Shown: positions 18,152-30,100 of the stretch, piece by piece
Position numbering within the stretch: the stretch's first letter is position 1
How the letters are laid out: each line of letters opens with the position of its first letter
DNA from: Folioceros fuciformis
Taxonomy: Eukaryota; Anthocerotophyta; Anthocerotopsida; Anthocerotales
DNA: 33,400 nucleotides
Assembly (NCBI GenBank): GCA_049999805.1
Contig: JBNGIO010006088.1
Coordinates: 103,539-136,938, forward strand
Reading direction: 5' to 3'
The notes under the pieces: model-generated
What the model was told of the DNA's origin: nothing
The model's database searches: none
The model's input: only the letters and a program-made list of their open reading frames with translations
Position numbers and translations under genes: made by a program

Positions 18152-21100
18152 ATGACGCTCTGGGAACAGCAGGACCATCCTCCGGCGTATGCAACGGGGT
18201 GGAAGAGTGACGGCGATGGGGATGTTAGCATTGGGGAGTCGGACGTGGACGGACGGGACCCGTGGTTGATGGACGCTGGGGAGGACGGGGCCATGTCGTC
18301 GTCCGAGCTGCAGGATGTAGGCAAGGAGGAGCGCAGGCGTAGGTTGAGCACTCTTGTCAAGAAGCGCCGGAAAGACGGTGGGGAGGACGGCGGGGTGCGG
18401 GATGGAACGAATCGCCCTAGGCTGCCGCCGGCTCCTTCCGTAAGAAATTCGCGGGAGGATGGCGCGCGCCTGTGGGGTGCCTCCGGGAGGCGTTTGCACT
18501 CGTCCAGCAGTTATAAGAAGGTGATGCCGGAGAACCAGCGTGGGTCGGATTCGCCGGCGGGGAGCGGCTCGGAGCCTGCGCGCATTGTGCATGGAGCGCA
18601 GGCTGGGTCCAGTAAGGAAGGTGAGGCAGTGCACATTTTTCGAGAGCCTTGTCGTCTTGCAAATGCTTTGTCCGTGACGTGAGCAGCTGGTTCTGGATGT
18701 CAGTGCTTTTGTGTTGGTGCGTGGATGCAGGAGGGCTACAGAGGAGGGGCCTGGCTATCAGGTCCATTCCACCCCCGGTGAGGAATTTGTCGCTGTCAGA
18801 GGAAGCTGCGGACCTCGAGAATCCTGGGCTGGAGAGGGTGAATCGAGCGAGTGTCAACGGGCAGATCAGTGGCTCCTGGAGGTCGGGGTGCAAGGTGCCC
18901 GGGGCACTGGGGCCTGTGAAGAGAAAGAGGTCTCCTGTTATCCGGGGTGGCACCGATTACGACTCTCTGCACAGCAGAGGGCAGAAGCGGAGAAGAGGGC
19001 AGAAGCGGAGAGGAGGGTGGGGGGTATCTATATCGGATCAGGTGTCAGACGGCTTGGGCGGTGACTTGGACAGCCCCAAGGATGGACCATCTCCTTCGCA
19101 CAGTCCTCAAGGAAGGAGACGTGCGCTGGAAGAGTCCCCTACACCCGTCGGCTCCAGCATGACGCCAACCGCTGGTAGAGCAGGCAGGAGGAGATGGCTC
19201 TCGTCTTCCAGAAGGGAGGATGCCTCACCGAAAGACACGGAAGATGAGGATTCCAGGCTATTTGGTAGGGCAGGGGCCAAGGAGCTCCACAAAGACCTCA
19301 GTGTTGAGAGATGCTCGTCGTCGTCTTGGACAAGTCGGCACGTCCTCGCAGAGGATCTGGGGGAATGTTCGGTGGGTAACGGAGGATCAGCTCGGGGTAG
19401 GCATGTCGGTGATGAGACGGAGGAACATGCAGCTGAGGCTGAGGGTATGTCTCAGGGTAATACGAGGGCTCGGCATTTGCCCAACCACGCTCACCCGAGG
19501 GTGAGAAAGACCAAAGACATGCAGTCTGTTATTCAAGGAAGTGATTCGGTCACAACAGGAGATGCAAACGCGGGGTTCGCTCCCAGAATATTCCGTCCTG
19601 TTGACCATACATCCAGGATGCTGCAGGGTAAGCAGGATGGGAGCATTACCTCCAAAGAGGAGGATGGCAAGTTATCAAGTGGTGCAGTTGTCTGGGCCAA
19701 GGTACCCGTTGCCGCTTGCTAGTGTCCGGCTTACGCTCAGTGGTACAGTGTCCCACTGCAACTTGATTCGTGTGTTTTTCTGCAGATAACGGAGGAGTTG
19801 TGGTGGCCAGGAATTCTGATATCTCGCGCGTGCCTCCCACCGGATGTCCCACACGACCTCCTTGAGAGCAAAGGAGAAGGTTCAAAACCAAAAATTGTTA
19901 AGTTCTTTGGGTTCAAGCGAGCATCAGATCATTATGAAGCCGTACGGAGGAGGTACGGCCTTTTCACCTGGGACCCTCAGAGGGAGGGTGTGTCCCAAGT
20001 ATGAACTTGCTTTCTGCACTCTGTCGTCATAGCATCGCGTTTTCGTTTTGGATTTCTTATGAAAGGTTTGTTTTGGATTGGTCTGTGCTTCCAGCTGCTT
20101 GTGCCTTTTTGCCAATGGTTATGAACGCTTCAAGGATGGAGATGGAAGCAAGGGGCACAGGGAGGCTGTTTCTCTTGCCAGTATGTACCATCAGAAGACA
20201 TCGTCTTTTGGCACAGTTCAGAAAGAAGTTCGTGACCAGTTGGATACAAGAAAGCTGCTTCTGGCTGATCCTCATCAGGACTCTCTTAAGAAGAATGCTA
20301 CACGCATGAAGGGATCATCACAGAGCACAGATCCTGCGTTGATGAGTTCCCCCCGCCATTTGGCTAACGTGTTAGCTGTCCAGACTCCGGAGGAGCAAGC
20401 TCTGGTAGCAGGGCTTCCTCCAAGTTCGATAGCTGGCATCGGCACAAGCTTATCTGGATCTCTTGCAGGCCTGCCCCAGCAGATTAGCGTGCCTGGGTCT
20501 GAAGGTGGATCGGATGGAGGGGGCCCATCCTTGTCTCCTTTAACCATGGTGCCGCACCAGGGAATGAGCCATAACCTGGACATTGAAAGAAGGATGGAAG
20601 CTGGAGTCCCAGGATCCCCTGATGACATGTCATTTGATCATCAAATTCCTTCAATACAAATCGGTGGAAAGAAGAGAACGCATTCTCAGATAGAAGGCTC
20701 ACTGATCTCAGGTGAAGGATTGCGACGTGGAAACAAGAACACAGTCTTAGCGGAGACTGTAGCTAGCAGTGCCCTCACAGTTTCCGGCCTACCTGTTTCG
20801 TCAGGGAGGGAGATCCCTCCGGCTCAGGAAGGACTGCTTGTTGAAGGAGCAGCAAGGCCAGGCCCCTTGGATGTGTGCAAAGACACACGGATCATGCAAG
20901 CCCCAGAAGGTGCAATGCCTGCCGTCATAGAGCCTGTGAAAGCTACTGGATTGTGCACTGATCCAGATGCAGTGAAGACCGTAGGAACCAGTTCAAGTTC
21001 TGGCCGGGATGTTGGGGAGAGAGAGGATTTCTGCTCTGTGGATGAGCACAATGATATCTGTGAGAAATGCGGGCTGCGTGGTGATCTCCTGTATGTCGAA

Positions 21101-24100
21101 ACTCTATTGCATTGTTCTCTCCTCGTGTAAACTTCGCCAAGCATATATGCTTTCCTATGTAATGAAGTGTGATTGCTAGTGTCAGCTCATGGTTTTGGTA
21201 ATGTCACGTGCTTTTTGCAGATGTTGTGGCTGCAAGGGCTGCAAAACAGCATACCACTTGGGTTGTGCTGTATCTCAGGTGGCTGAGAGACCTGTAGGTA
21301 ATTGGTACTGTCCTGAATGTCAGAAGAGGAGGCTGCTAGCGCACATATTTGATGGTGTTGAAGTGGAGTCTATATGGAGGGTCAGAGAGGCTAGGTGCCC
21401 GTCAGCGATTGATCCAAAATCACAAAGTGCACCAGCAGCAGTTCCGGGTGAGCATATTCGGGCTGAACGTGCAGGTAGGAACTGTGGGATGGAATGCGCT
21501 CTTAGTTGTGGATGGTTTGACGATTTTTTATGGTGTGAGAGTTGTTGATCTACTTCTTTATTTGAGATACAGATGGATTGACAAGTGTCAGGGTGTTGGT
21601 TGTGGAGCTATTTTTGTATCTGAGTTCCACATGAATTGACAATTGCTAGTGTGTTGGTGATTGGTCTTCTGCTTTGCTTGAGTTATGATATCGCGAAATG
21701 GGTCGGGGAATATCTGAAAGTTTTCTTTTCCCCCTTCACTCTTTTCTTCATTGCAGTTAATGGTGAGAGGAATGGGTCAAAAGAGATCCTGAGTGGTGCT
21801 GCTGTTGAAGTTCTGGGTTGTGACACGAAGGAGTATTTTGTGAAGTGGAGTGGGTATGCCCATGTCTACAATACCTGGGTTCAAGAAGCTGAGCTCATCA
21901 AACTAGCACCCAAGAAGCTTTCCTCATACAAGAGGAAAGCAGATCAGGGCAAGGTACCATTCCATCACAGCGTTTCTTTCCTGTAAAGGTGTCTGTGACT
22001 GTGTAGCCTCACTAGTCTTGATGTGTAGCTAGCTTCTATTTGATCGCAACATGTGGTGGGAAGTACTTCTGAAGTGTTATGATGACTCCTGGAATAGAGC
22101 CCCAACTGGATTGAAGACTGGGTTGTTCCAGAACGGTTCCTTGCACGCAAGGAGTCACGGGGGTCTGATCACACACACGAGAGAGTCTGTGGTTTGGGTG
22201 GGGGCGGTGGTGGCCAATGGTTGGTGAAATGGAAAGGTCTTGGATACGACAGTTGTACTTGGGAACCAAGTGATTCTAAAGTATTAGCAAATAAAATTGG
22301 AGAGGACCTTATTCTTAAGTTCAACAAGGTAACCCCAGCTGGTGGAAGGCAAGATGGGGCTGGAGGAGCCAATGAGGTATGATATTGTGTTGATTAGTTT
22401 GAAGTTGGATGCGACACATTCCTAGCCTAATGGTGGGTCCTGATCAGGTTGAAAAAGAGCTTGTGCCGATTGAAAGGTTTTTTGTACAGCCAGAATGGGA
22501 TGGGGCACGGTGGCATTACGAGCAAGTGAAGGTGCCAGAGAAACTTATGGCACGCTGGAATTTGAAGTCCAACTGCATACTGTCTCAAGATGCCTGCAAG
22601 GTTTGTAGGTTCTTGATATTGCAGCTTCTGGCTTGTGATGGTAGTGTGTGGAGTTGTGAGGACGATGTCAATTCTGATTATCTGATTTTATGCTTTATTT
22701 TTTGGGATGTTTCAGGAAAGAACAGTTACTGCCCTGACATTTGTTTTATCCCTTCTGCGAGCATGCCCGAATGCCAAGCCTGTTCTGATTGTCTTGCCAT
22801 CCAAGGCCGTTGCTGCATGGGAGAACGAACTATTGCAGATTGCGCCTGAAGTGTATGCAGTAACCTACACAGGAACCCAGTTAGCTAGAGATGTTATTCA
22901 ACGCCACGAGTTCAACTATGACGGTGGAGGTTTTAAAACTCAGATTGTCTTCACAACTTTTGAGATCGCTCATGTGGTACAGAGTTGTTCCTATCATCTA
23001 AACTGTGTTGTCAAATGAAGTTTGTGTTTGTCTGTTTTTTGTAGTGATCCTCATGGTCAATGAGTCAGGTCGTTAGCGATTAAAGTTACATTTCTCTCTA
23101 TCGGCATAATTGTGTGTAGGATTCATATCTAAGGGACATGAGCTGGGAGGCACTGTTGGCAGACGAAGGCTACAGAATGGTGAAAGGTGCAAATGCAGAG
23201 AACTCTTTCCGCCTGCTCCAAACAGGATTTCGGCTTCTTCTTTCCCATGAGCCGCTTAAGGTCCCCCCTCCTATCAAACCTTGCAAACATGTTTTCAACA
23301 TCCTGGGTTTATGACTTGTGCCTGGTTCTAGTCTGATTGTAGGGAGCATGTTGTCTGAAGCTGGCATACTGGAGGCACTATACTCATCATTTAATTTCTC
23401 TTGCGCAGAACGAAATGGAGGATCTGTTGCATATAGTGAGCTTTCTGCAGCATGCAGAGGCAAAACGTAGTTATGAGCGGTGTTCAGGTCGGGATGAGAA
23501 AGAGCAAAAGGATTTCTTGTTGAAATTACTAAGTGAGTTCATTGTGTCTCCATCCGAGGAGTTATGCCAATCAGAGTTTGAGTTGGTGGAGCACTGGGTT
23601 CCAGTTGAAATGAGTATCCAACAGGTGGAGCAGTACTGTGAGATATTGTTGAAGAATTACTCGACACTGCTCAATGACCGAATACTAGGAGAAAAAGTCC
23701 CATCATTTAAAGATCTCGTGACTGAACTTCACCTGGTAGGTGCTTCTATCTGCAAGTGGTTTTACGTGCATCTGATCACCAAAGTGGGATCGTGGATCTT
23801 TATTCATTCGTTCTCGGGTTTGTCTATAGCTGTCTGAAGAATTGGAAAACAGCTGCAGATGAGCATGAAAATTGGTTGCAGGATTCTGACATCGTGGTTC
23901 CATGTAATGTCCATGCACAGTGCTCGGCCCACCCTGCCGCTGCAAATGCATCTAGAGTGGATGGAAAAGATACGGTGGAGGAAACGCTCTTGATGGATAC
24001 CATACAAGCTAGTGGCAAGCTTCAGGTTTTAGACATGATGCTTATGAACCTTAAATCACATCGTCGCAAAGTGGCGATTATGGTTTCATCCAAGGTTGTT

Positions 24101-27100
24101 TGAGGGGCAGTCCTCAGTTCGTAGAATCACTCAGTCTTGTGGATTGTGGCTTTACCTGTATTGTCTTTCGGTTTGATTAACGTCTGAATTCTATGCAGGC
24201 TGTGATGAGAATTTTGGAGGATTATATGCGACTGCGGTTTGGGCCTGACTCCTTCGAGGTGGTTAGCACACCTCTCGCCTGTAATGACAATCGGGCTGAA
24301 GTCCAGCGTTTCAATGAACTCGAATCAGGCTGCTTTGCCGTTCTCCTTCCGGCCTCGATGTACGGCAAGGTCTTACACCTTACAAATGTGGACGTTGTTA
24401 TCATCTTTCAGGCCGGTTTGACCTCTTTTGATGCCGCACCATCATTACAGAGAGCCCTGCAGTCAAAGAAGTTGACAGTATTCAGGCTTTACACACGGTT
24501 GAGTTTGGAGGAGGGGATGCTTGCAGCTTTCAGGGGTAAATTGGTCAGGGAAAGGCTTGTGGCTGCTGCAAAACCAATCAGTGCCAAGCTCTGTCAACAG
24601 ATTTTGAGATGGGGAGCTAAGGAGTTATTCGAAATCTTGAAGGGCAAGCTATCTCTCATTGGAGAGCGCAGAATAGCTTATACTGCAGAAAATGTTCGTT
24701 TGCTTTTGGAAGAAAGTAGAGGAATACTTGTGAAAGATGATATTGAGCATCAGTTGCTAAGGTGTGTCTTGACGAATAGGGCAGTAGAAGGCGAGTCAGC
24801 TATGTATGGTCTGCACGAGGAAGATCCTCTCCCGGAGGATATTGAGTCTTCAAAGAACTTCTGGTCAGGTCTGTTGAAGGATGGATATGTGGAATGGCAA
24901 ACCACTGGGAAGATGCCCAGGGCCAAGAAGTCAGTTCAGTGCAGGGATGACGCAATGGCTTCAATAGGTCATTCTCCAGCCGTCGAGGATGATAGTTATG
25001 CTGAACAAAGTACAAGGAACATGAAAGTTCACCAAGGCCATGTGGTGAATGGCACCTGTGCGAGCCCCGAGGGAAATTCAATGCCACAAAAGGTGCATCC
25101 TGAGGAGATCGAGGAACCGCAGCAGGAGGTGGCTGAGGATTTACAGGTACTGGTCACCCTCTCCCACGCGTGTGAACCGTTTTTTGTTCGTTTGTGGTGA
25201 AATAACCATGTTGGACCCTTTTACGGTTGGGGGCCTTTGTTTTACAGCATGTCGTGTATTATCTTCTTTGCACTGTACCGTGGAACAGTGTGTTAGTGTC
25301 CACTACCTGCGCCTTTTCTTTGAACTATTTGCTTGCTGACTAGCTACTTTGTATGAAGCCCAATCATGGGAACTACTCAGTGTTTTTGGATAAGGGCAGT
25401 CTTGTCGAAGAGTTTTCTTTGATCCTCAGACTAGTTCTGTCAGTCAACGGTAGCAATTATACCTGACCTGGAATTCTGGCTAGACATAATCTCAGCGTTA
25501 TGTTTGATGTGCAGGAGAAAGAGGGACAGCCAGGTCGTCCATCTGTTCAGCCATCTTATATCGCTCTTACTATTCGGGCTGATGAAAAATCCGAAAGTCT
25601 GGATGTGGAACGGCAGGTCGTGTTGACAAGTCAATTGCACAAAGCAGCAGCAGCTGCTAGTCACTCGGGTGCCTATGACACTGTAAAATCTAATCAGATG
25701 CAGCAACCGGAAGTAGCTATTTTGTCACTTGATCAACAACCTCTGCCGGCTGGCGATACCTCGCGCAAGCCTACAACTTGCCAGATGAGTCTGCATCCTG
25801 TAGAGGCCGCTCCAGTGAGAACAGCTGCTGCCAGTCAGTCCGGTGCCAACGACTGTGCGGGTGGGAGTCAGGTGCCACAACCGGAAGCAGCAAATCCGTT
25901 ACTTGGAGCAGATGCCACAACTGGAAACAGTCAAGAACCTGTCACGGTTGGGGATGCCTCCTGCCAGCCTCCTGCGTCCCAGACAAATAAGCATCCTGTA
26001 GAGGCTGCTCCAGTAGCGACTGACTTTCTGGTCGGGGCACGAAGACTCCTCCGCCCACTTGAATGGCTGGCAGGACTGTTCATCGACCCTCCATGCCAAT
26101 TAGATGGAATTCTACTGGTAACGCCTGAGCAGCAGGAAATGGCTGTTACGCAGCTGAAAGATCACCAGGCGAAGGAGGACAAGCATTTCCAGGATTCTGT
26201 TCAAGGCGCGAGGAACAAATTAGACGCCCATTATCAAGAAGCTTTGGAAGCAGTCAACAATCTACCTGATAAGTCTCAGAGAGAAACTTACAAGAAGATC
26301 CTGATGCAGGGGTATGACTGTGAACTCTCCCAGTTCACAAAATGTGAGCGGGAGGAGAGGCGCAGACTATTTGCAAGACAGGAAGCTGCCCGTAACGACC
26401 TCAGGTCTAAGATAAGGCCTCCTGCAGTGCTGCCTCCGTCTCCAACACAAGCCGAGATAAGGCCTCCCGCAGTGCTGCCTCCGTCTCCAACACAATCCGA
26501 GATAAGGCCTCCGGCAGTGCTGCCTCCGTCTCCAATACAAGACGCAGAGACCGGTCTACAGTCTGGTCTTCTCTCAGGTTTGAATTCTGGGAGTGCTCTG
26601 AGTCGTAGCCCCTCACTCTCTCAAGATGTACTAGTTGGAGTGAGTGTTACCTCAGTGGCTGAGCTTCGGCAACAGCAGAACACATCGCAGCCACAGCCTA
26701 GAACAAATGTCCAGGCTCAGATTCGAAGACTAGATCAGGCAGAGGTGCAACCCCTTCTTCACGATGCACAGACACGTGGGCCTCAGTTTGAGGTTCAGGG
26801 TCAGTTACTCGACCAGGTGCTACATGTACAAGGGAACACTCCAGGTCAGTTTGTGGCTTCTACCCAGCAGATGCAGGCTGAAGCTCGTTTCCACCAGGCA
26901 TCGACTTCTCAAGTCCACGCTCAGACTGTGCACTCACCGACTCAACACCAGGCTCAGCAGGACCAGCGGGCGCGCCAGGTGCAAGTTTGTGAGGATTTGC
27001 AGTCTAGACTTCTGCAACCAGGACAGCACCAGCAATTCCAGAGTCTGACGCTAAATACTAGTCATCGGACGGAGGGTCTTTGGCAGGCACAACTCCAGGT

Positions 27101-30100
27101 TCAGGCTGAACGTCAGCAGGTGTACCACCAGCAGGCTGATGCTCATCCACTTCATGCCTTCCTGCAGTCCCAACCTTGTGTGCAGACCCAGCAACATCAG
27201 GTCTTGTCGCAGGTGCAGCAAATGACTGAAGCCCAGCAGTTGGCTCAGACCCAACAAAGGCAATTGCAAGCTAGTATGCACCCCAATCATATGGTCTATG
27301 TGCAGCAACCGCAGAGTCTGGCCCAACAACTTCAATCGCAGGCCCCCATGCAATCTCAGCTACACGTTTGGACCGATCACTCTAATTCTGAAGGCCACAC
27401 CCAGGGGCAACATTCACAGACTCGTGTTTCAGGTCAGATCCAATATGCATCCACCCAACCAGCGTTACCGGGGCAGCAGGCTCTGCAAGTAGTTGAACAA
27501 CAAGTCCAACAGCAGACGCAGCAGGGGCACCACCGGCGGCAGCAGGGTCAGCAGCAAAGGCAACAGCATCAGCTTGGTCTACAGGGGCAGCAGCAGCGAC
27601 ACCAGCCACAGCAGGGGCAACAGCAACAGCATCAGCTTGACCAACAGGGGCAGCAGCAGCGACACCAGCCACAGCAGGGGCAACAGCTTGGGCAGCAGGG
27701 ACAACAGCGTGGTCTGCAGTCGGGGCAACAACAGCGTGGGGAGCAGCAGGGGCAGCGACAGCGTGGTGAGCAGCAGGGTCAGCAACAGCGTGGTGAGCAG
27801 CAGGGTCAGCAACAGTTTGGGCAGCAGCAGGGGTCTCTACAGCTTGGCCAACAGCAGGGGCAGCAACAGCGTGGTCAGCCTGGGTCACAACAGTTCCAAC
27901 AGCCACATCCGCAAACTCAGCATGCTTCACAGCAGTCACTCCAGGAACTGTCCCATGCGCATGCATTGGCGCAGGCCCAGCAAGAGTTTCAGCATCTTCG
28001 GCAGAACGGATGGACAGGACAACGATCTACGCCACCGGCTCATTCTGACGTTCAGAGGCAACCAGCCCCAGTCCAGCAGTCTCTGTTGCCACATCTTCAA
28101 GGCCTGCATCGATCCATTTTCAGTTCAGCACGGCAGGCAGAACCGACTCTTCCAGGCCTTCCTCTCCTGGCAACACCCCAACTAGCGAACAGCCAGGCCT
28201 CATCTGCGCAGATAAGTCCTGGAGCATCTTCACCTCACCAAGGGAGATCAGGGGTGCATTCTATGAGTTTTGTTGCAGGACTACTTCGTGGGCAAAACTC
28301 CGGTACAAGCAGCCCTGCACTCACTCTGCGTGGAGCAGCAAGCCCAGGTCATGGCCAGAGCCCGAGGAACAGCTGGGTGAGCCATGTGCAATCATCCGGC
28401 GCAGGGATACAAAACGGCAACACTGGTGTATCTTCTTCGGGTAGGAGTGTCGGAGGCGCTATGCACACTCCTGCAGTCTCTGTGATGGCCGGTGCAGCAA
28501 CTAATGCAACTCAAGGTCCACGGCTGCCACAGCTTCAGAGCTCCCCGATGGCGTTGCGATCCGCTCCGGAGCTGCCTCGTGCTGCCCCATTGGGAACGAT
28601 CACAAGCCTTACGCAGCCCGTGTTGTACGGAGTTGGTGGTGGGGGTCAGTCTGCAAGCAACTCGGCGGTACGTAGAGACACCTCAGGAGCCCCTCAAGTC
28701 ACCGCTATGGCAACAAGCAGGCGTGTGGTCCCGCCGCTGGCTGTTCCAGCCCTAAACACGAGCACCAGACCTGCAGTCGCTCCCGGGGCTGCTCCTTCAA
28801 TTATGTTGCCTATGCTGCGCCAAGCTACTGCGACAAGTGCATCTACCATAGCTCAAGTCATGCGAACCACACCGGACCCTCTTGTCATTGAGGAAGACAG
28901 GCTGAAGAAGAAGATGGTTGATGAAGAGGTTGACGGAACTGTACAGGTAAGTACTTGAAGCCCTTGTGCTCTGCTAATAATTTCTACCAACTTGGTTTGG
29001 ACGTCCAGAACTGAAAACGTCTTTATGGACATGTCTTTGGAGTCGTGCAGGAAGCTGCACTTCGGCAGTCTTACCTAAGAGAGGCGTCTCTTTTGAAGAA
29101 CAAATATGAAAAGTTGATACAAGATCACAATGCGAAATCGAACGGAAAGATTGACAAAATGAAGGACGCCATGGCCAAGGTAGATATGAATAGAGAGCTC
29201 GCTCATATGCTGCGAGGGAAGATGCCCATGGAGCAGCAGTCAGCACAGAGAAGGGCAGGTGCGTCCTTGGATGCTTCCATTATTGAATTTCATGTGCAGC
29301 GTTTTAGGTGAGTCTTGATGACACTTGTTTTGGTGTAGCGCAATTAGCAGAGATGCGAGCTTGTGGGCAATCTCAGAATGGGTCACCTACCGATCGGCAA
29401 TTTGGCTTTCCACATTCGCATCTGAGATCCTGCCCCGCAGCCATAGTCCTTGCGCCAGAGGATGGAAGGATTTCCTACGGTATCACTACGCAGCACTTCC
29501 CATTGTTGTTATTTTGCTTTCAGCTGATTTTCTTAGAGAGTGGTATAGATGACACATTCGTGTCTTCATTGTCGGCAGGTGCTGGATCCGTCATGACATC
29601 AACCCTTGCGCCGGCCATCGGAACAAACATGGCTTCCCCTACCCTCGCAGGGGTGTCAGGAGTCCCCAGCTCTAGGCCTGCCCTACCTCTGAATGTGACC
29701 CAGGTACCCCCCTCTGAACCTTGCGTTGCAGAAAATAGTGACAAGATTCTTAGTTGGCGAAGTCTGAGGCCGGCAGTATTGTCATCGTAGGCCAATCCAC
29801 TGCAACACGGCAGACTTCTACGATCACAGGGCTCTCCCACGTCGCAGCCAGTGCAATCTGTGCTGCGGTTGAGGGCTCAGAACTTGCCTCTACGAGTAGG
29901 TCAGCCACAGGAGAGTGTGCCACCGTTCTCTGGGCAGAATCTGCAATTTTTGGGTAATTGCGCTTCGAGAAGCGTTGTTTCTGGAGCTCGGATGGTGGCA
30001 CCATCTGGGGTAGCGTCTGTGCCACCCCAAGTTGCGCATCTCAGTCAAGCTTCTGGAAGTTGGAGGACACTGACTGCCTTGGGGCCCGCAACTCGTAGTG

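Noticed and set aside
17725-18360. 211-codon minus-strand open frame
   Set aside because: It is antisense to the CAG/GT repeats and the first coding exon; the peptide is low-complexity (for example Thr-His runs from GT repeats).
18611-18616. Alternative donor for exon 1 (CA/GTAAGG)
   Set aside because: It would leave exon 1 one residue class out of phase with exon 2; the donor at 18621 (AAG/GTGAGG) keeps the frame.
23840-23881. Alternative start of exon 12 at 23840
   Set aside because: The phase also fits, but the acceptor at 23880-23881 (GGTTGCAG) is stronger and opens the lobe-2 block cleanly; RNA evidence could reverse this.
22448-24560. Active CHD3 remodeller
   Set aside because: Motifs I, II, III and the arginine-finger block are all altered, so ATP-driven remodelling is not supported.
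27382-27966. 194-codon minus-strand open frame rich in Ala and Val
   Set aside because: It is the antisense of the Gln-rich tract in exon 14; the repeat structure alone keeps it open.
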